From assembly GCA_040779335.1 (NCBI GenBank), contig JBFONV010000009.1:1-43349 (forward strand): DNA of 43,349 bases, read 5' to 3'. A program made the position numbers and the translations under genes. Shown one piece after another: positions 1 through 7,574 of the stretch (position 1 is the first letter of the stretch; every line of letters starts with the position of its first letter). This DNA comes from JBFONV01 sp040779335 (GTDB taxonomy: Bacteria > Pseudomonadota > Gammaproteobacteria > Enterobacterales > Alteromonadaceae). The notes beneath the pieces are model-generated. The model had not been told where the DNA came from and did not search any database. It saw nothing but the letters and a program-made list of their open reading frames with translations.

Positions 1-59
1 GCATTAAGTTTGTACGCCAACGAATATTGGTCGTAATGACGTTTTCTTGTATGTCCCAT
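1..59 (-). CDS. Start of a probable IS3-type transposase subunit A (partial)
   Basis: ATG at 59-57 opens a reading frame that stays open to the window edge. The 19 visible residues begin MGHTRKRHYDQYSLAYKLN. A basic start followed by an aromatic/F-Y-K stretch is typical of the helix-turn-helix subunit (OrfA) of IS3-like elements. AGAGG lies a few bases upstream. Only a fragment is visible, so the assignment rests mainly on its position just inside an IS3-like end. Confidence 0.45.
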   Translation of the reverse strand, partial: MGHTRKRHYDQYSLAYKLN

Positions 60-118
60 AGCTAACCTCTTTGATGACAATAAAATAAATTACTGTCCAC
101 CAAAGTGGTGCAAGATCA
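1..118 (-). mobile_element. End of an IS3-family-like insertion sequence (partial)
   Basis: Read on the minus strand, the stretch starting at 118 begins TGATCTTGCACCA and continues to GGTGGACA. This resembles the terminal inverted repeat of IS3-subgroup elements (TGATCTT...GTGGACA), recalled from family knowledge. About 60 bases further in, a short ORF opens with a good Shine-Dalgarno (AGAGG), as expected for orfA of such elements. The outer end falls exactly where an attC site loses its second half, which fits an insertion. The other end, the frameshift and the DDE domain lie outside the window, so the family is inferred. Confidence 0.6.
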
Positions 119-171
119 AAGTGGAACGCAGCCAACTGTTATTTGTCCTGCTTTAAGGACTTGTTATATTC
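119..171 (-). repeat. attC half-site, interrupted by the IS end
   Basis: On the minus strand this reads ATATAACAAG, then GGACAAATAACAGTTGGCTG. This is the same first arm as the two complete attC sites at 533-636 and 917-1016. The second arm (AGCCAAC ... GGCGTTA) is absent: at 118 the sequence changes to an IS3-like terminus. The site closes the cassette whose gene ends at 139. Integrase would probably not use it in this state. Confidence 0.65.
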
Positions 172-519
172 TCTTTGCTTCGCCAGTGTAGTTAACATAA
201 AACTAACAGCAAAAATTATTATTAATTGCGCAATAGATTTAACTACATCTAGGCCTTTAGCAGACAATTGTTTCGATCTTTCTTCAGCTAATAGCCTTTG
301 AGAATATATAGCTTTTATCATATCCATATCTTGCTTTTTAAGCGCCAAATCAAATGCTTTTTTTTCTAAAGGTATATTTTTACTGTACTCATTTTCAATG
401 TGGTTAACTGAAATGTAATTGTCATCATATTTGATGTATGGAATATCCTCAAAAAATATGATTAGAAAAGAAAGAGTAATCACTATTGAACCGAATAAAT
501 AAAATCCTTTTGATTGCAC
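139..519 (-). CDS. Cassette-borne small membrane protein, unknown function
   Basis: I do not recognise a family. From the proposed start the product has 126 residues. It has a hydrophobic N-terminal helix (about residues 5-22, FYLFGSIVITLSFLIIFF), a charged middle rich in Lys and Glu, and a second helix near the C-terminus (LIIIFAVSFMLTTL) followed by a basic tail. Both ends are thus predicted at the membrane with a soluble middle. The frame is open upstream to 558, but that part lies inside the attC. GTG at 519 has GGAG six bases before it, so I prefer it. It sits alone between two attC sites, which marks it as an integron cassette gene without its own visible promoter. Confidence 0.6.
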   Translation of the reverse strand: MQSKGFYLFGSIVITLSFLIIFFEDIPYIKYDDNYISVNHIENEYSKNIPLEKKAFDLALKKQDMDMIKAIYSQRLLAEERSKQLSAKGLDVVKSIAQLIIIFAVSFMLTTLAKQREYNKSLKQDK

Positions 520-532
520 CAGTTTCTCCGAG

Positions 533-636
533 AATATAACGCCCACAATAATGGGCAAATATCAGTTGGTTAAAATAAGCGACGCAGGAGCAAAAACCAA
601 CTGTTATTTGTCCTGATTTATTTGCTTGTTATATGC
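533..636 (-). repeat. Integron attC recombination site
   Basis: On the minus strand the element runs from GCATATAACAAGC to GGGCGTTATATTC. Inner arms CAGTTGGTT and AACCAACTG flank a variable centre, and the outer arms carry AACAAG and GGCGTTA. The length of about 104 bp and this imperfect palindromic layout match attC sites of chromosomal integrons. The stop codon of the preceding cassette gene (629-631) lies inside the outer core, as is common for tightly packed cassettes. Confidence 0.85.
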
Positions 637-895
637 TTTTACCACCACGCTTAATTCGAGTTCGGTTAAACAAGTCAATTGGTAGACCAATAGCAAAAAA
701 CATAATAGCAATAAAATCTAAATACTCTAATAAACTCATAAACGAGTTATACGTACTCTCAGAAGTAATAACAAAAATACAAAACCACAAAACAGGAATA
801 ATAAATAAGAAACCTAATGTCATAGCTAACATAGAATCTAGAAGGCAGCGAGATAGCTTTTTTTGAGGGTTATTTTTATCGCCACTAGTTTTCAA
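629..895 (-). CDS. Cassette-borne two-helix membrane protein, unknown function
   Basis: The product is about 88 residues and unrecognised. A basic N-terminus (residues 1-20, many Lys/Arg) precedes a strong hydrophobic segment (about 24-46, containing LGFLFIIPVLWFCIFVI), a short loop, a second segment (about 60-76, DFIAIMFFAIGLPI) and a basic tail. A two-pass inner-membrane protein with the Lys/Arg-rich ends in the cytoplasm is the natural reading. The frame opens with TTG at 895, about ten bases after AAGGA. A later ATG at codon 22 is possible but would cut into the first helix. It lies between two attC sites and so belongs to a cassette. Confidence 0.55.
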   Translation of the reverse strand: MKTSGDKNNPQKKLSRCLLDSMLAMTLGFLFIIPVLWFCIFVITSESTYNSFMSLLEYLDFIAIMFFAIGLPIDLFNRTRIKRGGKSI

Positions 896-916
896 TTTCG
901 GTCAATCCTTGAGAAG

Positions 917-1016
917 CATATAACGCCACGTTAAGCGGCAAAAAATTGTTGGCTAAAATTGTGAACGGAGTGAAACAGCCAACTGTTTTTTGTCCGTTTG
1001 AACGCCTTGTTAGGGC
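917..1016 (-). repeat. Integron attC recombination site
   Basis: This is the clearest of the three sites. On the minus strand it starts GCCCTAACAAGGCG and ends GGCGTTATATGC. The inner arms are GTTGGCT and AGCCAAC around a variable loop. The outer arms CGTTCAAACGG and CCGCTTAACG pair imperfectly. Length is about 100 bp. It closely resembles attC sites of Vibrio, Shewanella and Alteromonas chromosomal integrons. It follows the stop codon at 1020 by four bases, so it belongs to the 1020-1484 cassette. Confidence 0.9.
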
Positions 1017-1019
1017 TAT

Positions 1020-1484
1020 TTACGCCAAACTGTAACTTGAAACTATTTTATTAAAGCCAGCCTTCGACTCACTAGAATTCTCTTCTAAATACTGACCAGA
1101 GATGAGGCTAGCTTTAGAACCAGAGATGACTTTAAAATAACTATTAATATATTTAACTTTTTGACGGAATAAAGTTCTGACAGTGAACTCTAACGTTATC
1201 CCCTCAATTTCTAAATCTTGAAGAGTAACCTTTTCTATACTCTGAGTTGGCTTATCAATGATTTTGAAGCCAAATGGCAACTCTTCGGTGAAATACTTTA
1301 AAGAGCGTTCAATATAGCTCTCTATTGAAGGCGCTTGTTCGGACCTGTATATATCAATTGAATAATAACCTTCATTAGGACATTCAACTGTTATTGCCCT
1401 GATAATATCATCACCATCGTCGTCAACTACTTCCCAAGATTCTGGGAACTCAAAACATACTCCATTATGTTGATACATGCTCAA
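1020..1484 (-). CDS. Cassette-borne DcrB/PsbP-like soluble protein, unknown function
   Basis: The product has 154 residues, with no signal peptide and no membrane segment. The start (YQHNGVCFEFPESWEVVDDD) is the pattern seen in DcrB/PsbP-fold (DUF1795-like) proteins, where an N-terminal 'FxxPxxW' strand opens an alpha-beta sandwich. That assignment is from pattern memory and is tentative. The middle is strongly acidic and the C-terminus ends in a helix (FNKIVSSYSL) as in this fold. ATG at 1484 or 1478 may be used. It is the first gene of the visible cassette series. Such proteins are sometimes immunity or phage-resistance factors, but nothing here proves that role. Confidence 0.5.
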   Translation of the reverse strand: MSMYQHNGVCFEFPESWEVVDDDGDDIIRAITVECPNEGYYSIDIYRSEQAPSIESYIERSLKYFTEELPFGFKIIDKPTQSIEKVTLQDLEIEGITLEFTVRTLFRQKVKYINSYFKVISGSKASLISGQYLEENSSESKAGFNKIVSSYSLA

Positions 1485-1496
1485 AATCCTAGATAG

Positions 1497-1503
1497 CCCT
1501 AAC
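1497..1503 (-). other. Cassette insertion core at the right-hand edge of the array
   Basis: GTTAGGG (minus strand) lies just before the first cassette gene and matches the conserved core where integron cassettes join. The sequence further right (1504-1560) lacks the second-arm pattern of an attC. No integrase gene follows, so this is either a remnant of attI or a broken cassette junction. Confidence 0.5.
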
Positions 1504-1516
1504 AGCTTATTAGTAG

Positions 1517-1667
1517 GAAAAAGTCACGCTTTCCACAGCAAAATTCGTCCTATATTTATTATTGTTACATTTTTAACATAACATTTAAGTTATTGCCATA
1601 TATGACAATAAAAGGAAAGAAGAAAAATTAAGTTTGTAGAAAGCGAGAAAAAGTCACGCTTTCCACA
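1517..1667. repeat. Direct repeat of 21 bp (1517-1537 and 1647-1667)
   Basis: An identical 21-base sequence beginning GAAAAAGTCACGCTTTCC occurs twice, 130 bases apart, in the spacer between the cassettes and the amidohydrolase gene. The left copy lies 14 bases from the cassette junction. The right copy forms one arm of the hairpin at 1654-1678. The intervening DNA is AT-rich with no ORF of note. It could be a duplicated terminator, or the footprint of an insertion or deletion. Confidence 0.8.
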
Positions 1668-1678
1668 AGAAAGCGTGA
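1654..1678 (-). terminator. Hairpin with T-run on the minus strand
   Basis: TCACGCTTTC and GAAAGCGTGA form a perfect 10-bp stem around CACAA. On the minus strand the stem is followed by CTTTTTC, giving the look of an intrinsic terminator behind the amidohydrolase gene, downstream of the main one at 1826-1853. The left copy of the direct repeat (1517-1537) has only one arm. Confidence 0.5.
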
Positions 1679-1823
1679 TTTATAGCCCGACTGTATAAAA
1701 AAACAGTTATATGATAAAAATTTCACAATTAATGCAATATCTCTGAACCATACTTTTTATCATGGCCAAACGGTGTACAAAGTCCTTTGTCTGATTTTTT
1801 ATGATTGGCGTTTATTGAATGGC

Positions 1824-1853
1824 ATAAAAAAGCCGAGCTATATGCCCGGCTTA
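1824..1853 (-). terminator. Intrinsic terminator of the amidohydrolase gene
   Basis: On the minus strand AAGCCGGGC and GCTCGGCTT pair (one mismatch) around ATATA, followed directly by TTTTTTA. It begins about 35 bases after the stop codon at 1887 and is well placed to end that transcript. Confidence 0.8.
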
Positions 1854-1886
1854 TCAACTCTAAAACTCTATATTGAAAGCAGGTAC

Positions 1887-4800
1887 TTACTTTTCAAAGT
1901 AGAATTTTTCACGTTTATTATCGTAGTTACCCACTTCATTCATGGTTTCGGCATCATATAATCGACCATTAACCATGGTGTAGGTAACGCGATCACTTAG
2001 GCGAATATCGCTCGCCACATCGCCATCAACCACAATCATATCTGCAAGTTTACCTGCTTTGATTGACCCTAATTGACTGTCTAAACCTAAGGTTATTGCT
2101 GGTGAAATAGTAGCAGACTCTATGGCTTCAAGCGGTGTCATTCCCCCTTGTGCCAGCATCCACATTTCCCAGTGCATGGCTAAGCCTTCACGTTGGCCAT
2201 GTCCACCAGCATTTACTTTTACGCCAAGGTCATACATTTCTTTAGCAACTTTTGCCACATTAATATGGTTATAGTGATGTAGTGGTGCTTTGGGTCTGCG
2301 CATTGAACGCGGATCTAATAACTCGCTAGGCACATATTTACTTAAACGCGGATGCTCCCATACGTTGGTGGTGTCGTACCAATAGTTTTCACCTGATATC
2401 CCGCCATAAGCAACGCCAAGTGTTGGCGTATAAGTCATTGCTGATTGCGACCATAACTGCTTAATATCGTCATACACTCGTTCGGTAGAAATAGAATGCT
2501 CAAGTGTGGTGTGTCCATCAACGATCATAGTTAAATTGTGTTGTAGTAATGATCCCCCTTCTGGCACTACCATCATGTTTAATTCACGAGCCGCCTGAAC
2601 CAACTGTTGACGCTGGTTGCGACGCGGTTGATTGTAGCTTTTAACGCTAAACGCGCCAGCTTGTTTTAAACGCTCGATATGAAATTTAGCATCATCAAGG
2701 TTATCAACATGTGAGGTGTAACCTGGAAAGGTGGCACCGTATAATATTGTCCCAGTAGAAAACAAACGCGCTGCAACTATTTGCCCCGCCTTTTGCATTT
2801 CACTGGCGGCAAAAAACTCGGTGGTATCGTTAGACGGGTCGTGAATGGTCGTTACCCCTAGCGCTAAGCCCGCGTAGTTTTTCCAGTTTTGCTGAGGAAT
2901 AATCTCTGTTGAACCCTGTGGACCATGAGCGTGCGCGTCAATTAGTCCAGGCATAATGCTTTTACCTGTAATATCAATTACTTTAGCATTTTCAGGAATG
3001 CTTACATCTGCACGCTTACCTACCGCTTTAATTTTGTTTCCTTCAACGAGTACTGCACCATTATCGATAACCCCATTGCCTTCCATTGTTAGTACTTTAC
3101 CGCCAACAAAAGCGACTATACCTGACGGCTTGTCGGCTTTTTTAGTAAAGGCTAACGAAGTGACTTTTGGCGTTGTTTCCTTACTTTCAGCGTCGTTGTC
3201 AGTGTCTGTTTTTGTCTTAACGTCAAATAAACCATTAACCGATGCTTGATATAAATCAGCCCCTAAGCTCCAGTATATTTCGTCAGAATTTCCATTCCAG
3301 TTAATCCCTTCACCGGCACGCACCGATAATTGCTTAACGGGTAAATTACTGGCTTTAGGACCAATATCAATCACGTCACCACGTTCAACGAGTGGCGTAA
3401 CAAACACTTTAAAACGTTCTGCAAACGCTAAATATTTACCATCAGGTGATACTTTATATTCAGTGGCAAACTTACCTTGGTACAACGTTTTGTCGTGCTG
3501 ACCGTCTAAGTCGATACGCGCTAAGCTAGGCGTTTCGCCCTCACGCACTACGTATATGCGGTCATTTTTATCACCAAAGTGAGGTTGAACGCCTTGCTCA
3601 GTAATAAGTTCTGCGTCACCACCTTTTGCTGATACATGGTATATCCCTGGGTTTAATCCCCATTTAGGATCGGTTATATAGCCGCCGGATATTTTGCGAT
3701 AAACCACTGTTTTGCCATCAGGCGAAAAACTCGGTTCAACATATTTACCTGTTTCTTCAAGCAATGCTTTACCTTTGCCGCCGCGCGCCGAAACAATGTT
3801 TACCTGTCCTAATTTTTGGTCATCCCAAGAAACGTAAACAATTTTTTTACCATCTCGAGAAAAACTTGGGTTTAATTCAAAATGCTCTTTTTGTCGAGTT
3901 AAACGTTTTGGCTTACCATTAGGCAATACTCGGGTGTAAATATGGCCCATAGACTCAAAGACCACGCTTTTACCATTGGGTGATATTTTCACATCACGCA
4001 ACATTTTGGTTTCAAAGCTGTCTTGGTCAATATCTTGTTGAAAACGTAGCGCGGTTTGAATTTGTTTTTGTGTTTTTACGTGAAATTCAATGTCTTTACT
4101 TTGCTTGCTCGCCAGATCTAACTTCTTGATCTTACCGCCAGCCCAAAAGACTAGTTCTTTACTGTCAGGTGTCCATGCCATGGTCGGGTATACGCCATGA
4201 ATTGCCCACGTTTCCTGCATATCGCGTTCTAAACGGTCGTATACTTTGATCTCTTCACCACTTTTCAGATCATATAAATATAAATTTGACTGAAAATCAT
4301 CACGGCTGATAAAAGCTAAGTATTTACCATCAGGTGACGGAGTCGGCCTAATAGCGCCGCCTTTACCTGAAATAAGCACTTTCATTTCACCAGTTTCTAA
4401 TTCAAGGCGTTTAATTTTATAAATGCCTTTTTCTGAGTCTTTGCTGTAATGAAACGTTTTACCCGGCGTGGCATCTTGAGAGAAATATACATATTTACCA
4501 TCGGGAGAAAACGCTGGCTCGCCTAAATCTTTTTGTTCATTAGGACGTTTAGTTAGCATTACACCGTCACCACCGGTTTTATGGTAAAGCCACACTTCGC
4601 CAGCACCTAATGAACGTGAACCGGTATAGTGTTTTCTGCCAATCAAATAGTTACCGTCTGGCGACCAAGCAGGACTATTGAGTAATCTAAACGTTTCTGT
4701 CGTTACCGCTTTAGCATCAGAACCGTCAGTATTCATTAACCAAAGGTTATCGCCACCGTCTTCATCGGAAGTGAAAGCTATGTATTTACCGTCAGGACTA

Positions 4801-5111
4801 AAACGTGGTTGCATCTGCCAAGCGATATCGGTCATTAAAGCCGTCGCTTCACCACCCGAAATCGGCATAGTGTAAATATCACCCAACAAATCAAATACTA
4901 AGGTTTTTCCGTCTGGGCTAACATCCACATTCATCCATGTGCCAGAGCTAACGTCTATATTGGCAGTTTTAAATGTGCCTTGAGGTGCGTTTACCGACCA
5001 CTTAGGTTTATCTTGTTTTGCTGCCTCGCTATCATCAGCAGCCATAATTTGAACAGAAGGAAAAAGCACAGCAAGCGCTAATGCCGAGTGCTTGAGAAGT
5101 TTTAATGACAT
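1887..5111 (-). CDS. Secreted beta-propeller/amidohydrolase fusion enzyme
   Basis: The product has 1074 residues. Residues 1-24 are a Sec signal peptide ending QIMAADD, so it is exported, probably to the periplasm. Residues about 35-650 carry at least nine PD40/TolB-type repeats (recurring SPDGK-Y/T-hydrophobic strands), which build one or two beta-propellers. Residues about 665-1055 form a metal-dependent amidohydrolase: a small composite-domain start (VLTMEGNGVIDNGAVLVEGNKIKAV in two parts), then DAHAHG (the HxH metal pair, near residue 725), HTTLEHS, and GGHGQREG near the end, with a closing VDGD/VNGR strand. Propeller-amidohydrolase fusions are common in Alteromonadales and Bacteroidota. 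Their substrates are mostly unproven; peptide- or imide-like compounds are plausible. It is monocistronic with its own terminator. Confidence 0.85.
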   Translation of the reverse strand: MSLKLLKHSALALAVLFPSVQIMAADDSEAAKQDKPKWSVNAPQGTFKTANIDVSSGTWMNVDVSPDGKTLVFDLLGDIYTMPISGGEATALMTDIAWQMQPRFSPDGKYIAFTSDEDGGDNLWLMNTDGSDAKAVTTETFRLLNSPAWSPDGNYLIGRKHYTGSRSLGAGEVWLYHKTGGDGVMLTKRPNEQKDLGEPAFSPDGKYVYFSQDATPGKTFHYSKDSEKGIYKIKRLELETGEMKVLISGKGGAIRPTPSPDGKYLAFISRDDFQSNLYLYDLKSGEEIKVYDRLERDMQETWAIHGVYPTMAWTPDSKELVFWAGGKIKKLDLASKQSKDIEFHVKTQKQIQTALRFQQDIDQDSFETKMLRDVKISPNGKSVVFESMGHIYTRVLPNGKPKRLTRQKEHFELNPSFSRDGKKIVYVSWDDQKLGQVNIVSARGGKGKALLEETGKYVEPSFSPDGKTVVYRKISGGYITDPKWGLNPGIYHVSAKGGDAELITEQGVQPHFGDKNDRIYVVREGETPSLARIDLDGQHDKTLYQGKFATEYKVSPDGKYLAFAERFKVFVTPLVERGDVIDIGPKASNLPVKQLSVRAGEGINWNGNSDEIYWSLGADLYQASVNGLFDVKTKTDTDNDAESKETTPKVTSLAFTKKADKPSGIVAFVGGKVLTMEGNGVIDNGAVLVEGNKIKAVGKRADVSIPENAKVIDITGKSIMPGLIDAHAHGPQGSTEIIPQQNWKNYAGLALGVTTIHDPSNDTTEFFAASEMQKAGQIVAARLFSTGTILYGATFPGYTSHVDNLDDAKFHIERLKQAGAFSVKSYNQPRRNQRQQLVQAARELNMMVVPEGGSLLQHNLTMIVDGHTTLEHSISTERVYDDIKQLWSQSAMTYTPTLGVAYGGISGENYWYDTTNVWEHPRLSKYVPSELLDPRSMRRPKAPLHHYNHINVAKVAKEMYDLGVKVNAGGHGQREGLAMHWEMWMLAQGGMTPLEAIESATISPAITLGLDSQLGSIKAGKLADMIVVDGDVASDIRLSDRVTYTMVNGRLYDAETMNEVGNYDNKREKFYFEK

Positions 5112-5298
5112 GTAAGTAATACCTGTTGGTTTTATAATATCTGAATGATATTTTGTATATTATCTGATGCTAATAAAACATATTTACTCAAAAAATGTAA
5201 GTCGGCCGCGATGAACCCTCAATTTTTTACGTTAATATTCGTCAACTTTTTTAAACGTTAGGGCATTTGTCACTGTGATAGGCTGGCTTATTGTTTCC

Positions 5299-5317
5299 TT
5301 AACGAAGAGGTCGTTAA
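5299..5317. repeat. Short hairpin downstream of ubiX
   Basis: TTAACGA and TCGTTAA form a 7-bp stem around AGAGG, 25 bases beyond the ubiX stop. No T-run follows on the minus strand, so it could aid transcript 3'-end stability rather than act as an intrinsic terminator. Confidence 0.4.
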
Positions 5318-5341
5318 AGAAGGGGGGCAACAAACTAAATA

Positions 5342-5983
5342 TTAGCTCTGATAGCCCCATCGCGGCATGATCGTTTGCTCGATACCTAAATGGTCGAGTA
5401 CTCGCCCGACCATAAAGTCGATTAAATCATCAATCGATTGAGGTTGATGATAAAAACCTGGCGCAGCAGGCATTATGGTGACACCTTGTTGCGACAGTGA
5501 CAGCATATTTTGTAAGTGTATGGTTGAAAGTGGGGTTTCTCGAACCATTAATATCAATTGGCCGCGTTCTTTAATCACCACGTCGGCAGCGCGTTCAATC
5601 AAATTGTCACTCATACCTTGGCTTATCGCCGCCAACGTGCCGGTTGAACAAGGACACACCACCATTTGCTTAGGTGCAGCTGAGCCAGAAGCAACCGGCG
5701 AAAACCACTGCTCTTTACCACACGCAATGATTTGTTCAGGCTTCGCATTAAATTTTTCACGTAGGAACTCACTTGCGGCATCGGGCGATGCTGGCAGCTT
5801 TAAGCCTACTTCAGTATCAAAAACAATACGGGCAGCGCTAGAGCATAAAAAATACACTTGATAATCAGCGGCTAACAAACATTGCAATAAACGCAGTGCG
5901 TAAGCAGATCCTGACGCGCCCGTGACTGCCAAGGTGATTTTTTTCTCAAATGTTATGTTTTCTTTAGCAATATTGTTCGACAA
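5342..5983 (-). CDS. ubiX: Flavin prenyltransferase UbiX
   Basis: UbiX attaches a dimethylallyl group to FMN, making the prenylated flavin cofactor that UbiD needs to decarboxylate the ubiquinone precursor. The 213-residue protein has the family's N-terminal FMN loop VTGASGSAYALRLL (about residues 20-33), the central VCPCSTGTLAAISQGMSDNL stretch (about 129-148, split across phosphate-binding residues), the VKERGQLILMVRETPLS loop and the closing PAAPGFYHQP. The frame opens with TTG at 5983, with AAGG nine bases before it. No early ATG exists, so the TTG start is accepted. It starts 14 bases after mpl and is probably co-transcribed with it. Confidence 0.93.
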   Translation of the reverse strand: MSNNIAKENITFEKKITLAVTGASGSAYALRLLQCLLAADYQVYFLCSSAARIVFDTEVGLKLPASPDAASEFLREKFNAKPEQIIACGKEQWFSPVASGSAAPKQMVVCPCSTGTLAAISQGMSDNLIERAADVVIKERGQLILMVRETPLSTIHLQNMLSLSQQGVTIMPAAPGFYHQPQSIDDLIDFMVGRVLDHLGIEQTIMPRWGYQS

Positions 5984-5997
5984 AGCCCGGTACCTTT

Positions 5998-7389
5998 TTA
6001 TTCACATGCTTGCAATGCAGCAATCAGTTTATCATGAAAGCCGTCAAAGCCACCATTGCTCATAATAACAATAGAGTCACCCGCTTGTGCATTAGCACAC
6101 ACTTGAGATACCAGCGCGTTAACGTCTTGTTCAACAATGCACGGCTGTTGGCATTGATTGATCAAGGTATCAACCGACCATTGTACTTTATCGCCTTGAA
6201 AGACAAACACCTCATCAGCATGCGCTAACGACTGCGCTAAGGTGTCTTTGTGAATGCCTGATTTCATGGTGTTTGAACGCGGCTCAAGTACGGCAATAAT
6301 ACGCTGTTCCCCCACATGCGCGCGCATGCCAGATAAAGTTTTCGCTATCGCCGTTGGGTGATGAGCAAAATCGTCATACACTTTTATATTGTTGATGGTG
6401 CCGCGTAATTCTAAACGGCGTTTAGTATTGACGAACTGCGCCAGCGCTTCAATACTAACATGACTCGGTACGCCGGCATGACGCGCCGCCGCTATCGCCA
6501 TTAGGCCATTTTCAATATTAAAATCGCCAATTAAATGCCATTTTACCGTGCCCTGCACGCCGCCGTGACCATGCTCATCATAAAAATGAACATCAAATTC
6601 GCTGCCATCATTCACTAATTTATCCGCGTACCAACCATTTTTAACGCCATCGCCAAGCGCCGTAGTCATACGCTCTATCGGCGTCCAACAGCCTTTTGCT
6701 AAAGTTTGGTCAATCGCAGCAACCTCAGTAGGAGCCAATACCAAGCCGTTACTAGGCACCATGCGAATAAGATGATGAAACTGACGCTGAATGTCACTGA
6801 TATCGTCAAAAATGTCGGCATGATCAAATTCCATATTGTTGATCACCAATGTACTGGGACGGTAGTGGACAAACTTGGAACGTTTATCAAAAAAGGCAGT
6901 GTCGTATTCATCTGCTTCAATCACGAAAAACGGTGCACTGCCTAAACGCGCTGAACAATCAAAATTTTGCGGTACGCCGCCAATTAAAAAACCCGGCGAC
7001 ATGTGGGCATATTCTAATATCCACGCCAGCATGCTACTGGTAGTCGTTTTACCATGTGTGCCAGAAACGGCTAATACCCAACGGTCTTTTAAGACGTTTT
7101 CTAATAACCATTGTGGGCCAGAAATATAGGGAATTCTCCTGTCGAGCACAAATTCAACCATAGAATTGCCACGCGCCATGGCATTGCCAACAATCACAAT
7201 ATCGGGTTCATCGTTTAAATGTTCAACATGATAACCTTGCATAAGCTCTATCCCTAGAGCCTCAAGCTGAGTGCTCATGGGCGGATAAACATTAGCATCA
7301 CAGCCAGAAACACGGTGTCCGAGTTGCTTGGCAATTGCCGCAATACCTCCCATAAAGGTGCCACAAATACCCAAAATATGAACGTGCAT
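5998..7389 (-). CDS. mpl: Murein tripeptide ligase Mpl
   Basis: Mpl recycles cell-wall material by joining the tripeptide L-Ala-gamma-D-Glu-meso-DAP to UDP-N-acetylmuramic acid, using ATP in the cytoplasm. The 463 residues match the family length. The N-terminal Rossmann motif HILGICGTFMGG (residues 4-15) binds UDP-MurNAc. The P-loop SGTHGKTTTSSM is at residues 109-120. EADEYDTAFFDKRSKF supplies metal ligands, and KVYDDFAHHPTAI with EPRSNTMK is typical of the Mur ligase C-terminal domain and diagnostic for Mpl versus MurC. It leads the mpl-ubiX unit and is divergent from the MOSC fusion gene. Confidence 0.95.
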   Translation of the reverse strand: MHVHILGICGTFMGGIAAIAKQLGHRVSGCDANVYPPMSTQLEALGIELMQGYHVEHLNDEPDIVIVGNAMARGNSMVEFVLDRRIPYISGPQWLLENVLKDRWVLAVSGTHGKTTTSSMLAWILEYAHMSPGFLIGGVPQNFDCSARLGSAPFFVIEADEYDTAFFDKRSKFVHYRPSTLVINNMEFDHADIFDDISDIQRQFHHLIRMVPSNGLVLAPTEVAAIDQTLAKGCWTPIERMTTALGDGVKNGWYADKLVNDGSEFDVHFYDEHGHGGVQGTVKWHLIGDFNIENGLMAIAAARHAGVPSHVSIEALAQFVNTKRRLELRGTINNIKVYDDFAHHPTAIAKTLSGMRAHVGEQRIIAVLEPRSNTMKSGIHKDTLAQSLAHADEVFVFQGDKVQWSVDTLINQCQQPCIVEQDVNALVSQVCANAQAGDSIVIMSNGGFDGFHDKLIAALQACE

Positions 7390-7574
7390 AAAAACCTTTT
7401 ATCTCAATTTATAGTCAGTGATTTTCACTAACGGTGCGGTAATAACGCATTGTCTTAAGCGCCAACATCGCGCAAATCACTCATTAATGCTGCCAATATA
7501 CCCTAATCAAACATTGCAATGCGAAAGTATTTTGCTCAAAATCTTGTTCAATATTTATTTACGGTTTGCCATTA

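Noticed and set aside
139..558. Longer start (TTG 558) for the first cassette gene
   Set aside because: The extra 13 codons lie in the attC arm, and GTG 519 has a better ribosome site.
633..866. Plus-strand 77-codon ORF opposite the second cassette gene
   Set aside because: It runs antisense to a better-supported cassette gene and lacks a ribosome site.
1773..1961. Plus-strand 62-codon ORF in the spacer and gene end
   Set aside because: It overlaps the amidohydrolase terminator and 3' end, with no ribosome site or family pattern; most likely a shadow.
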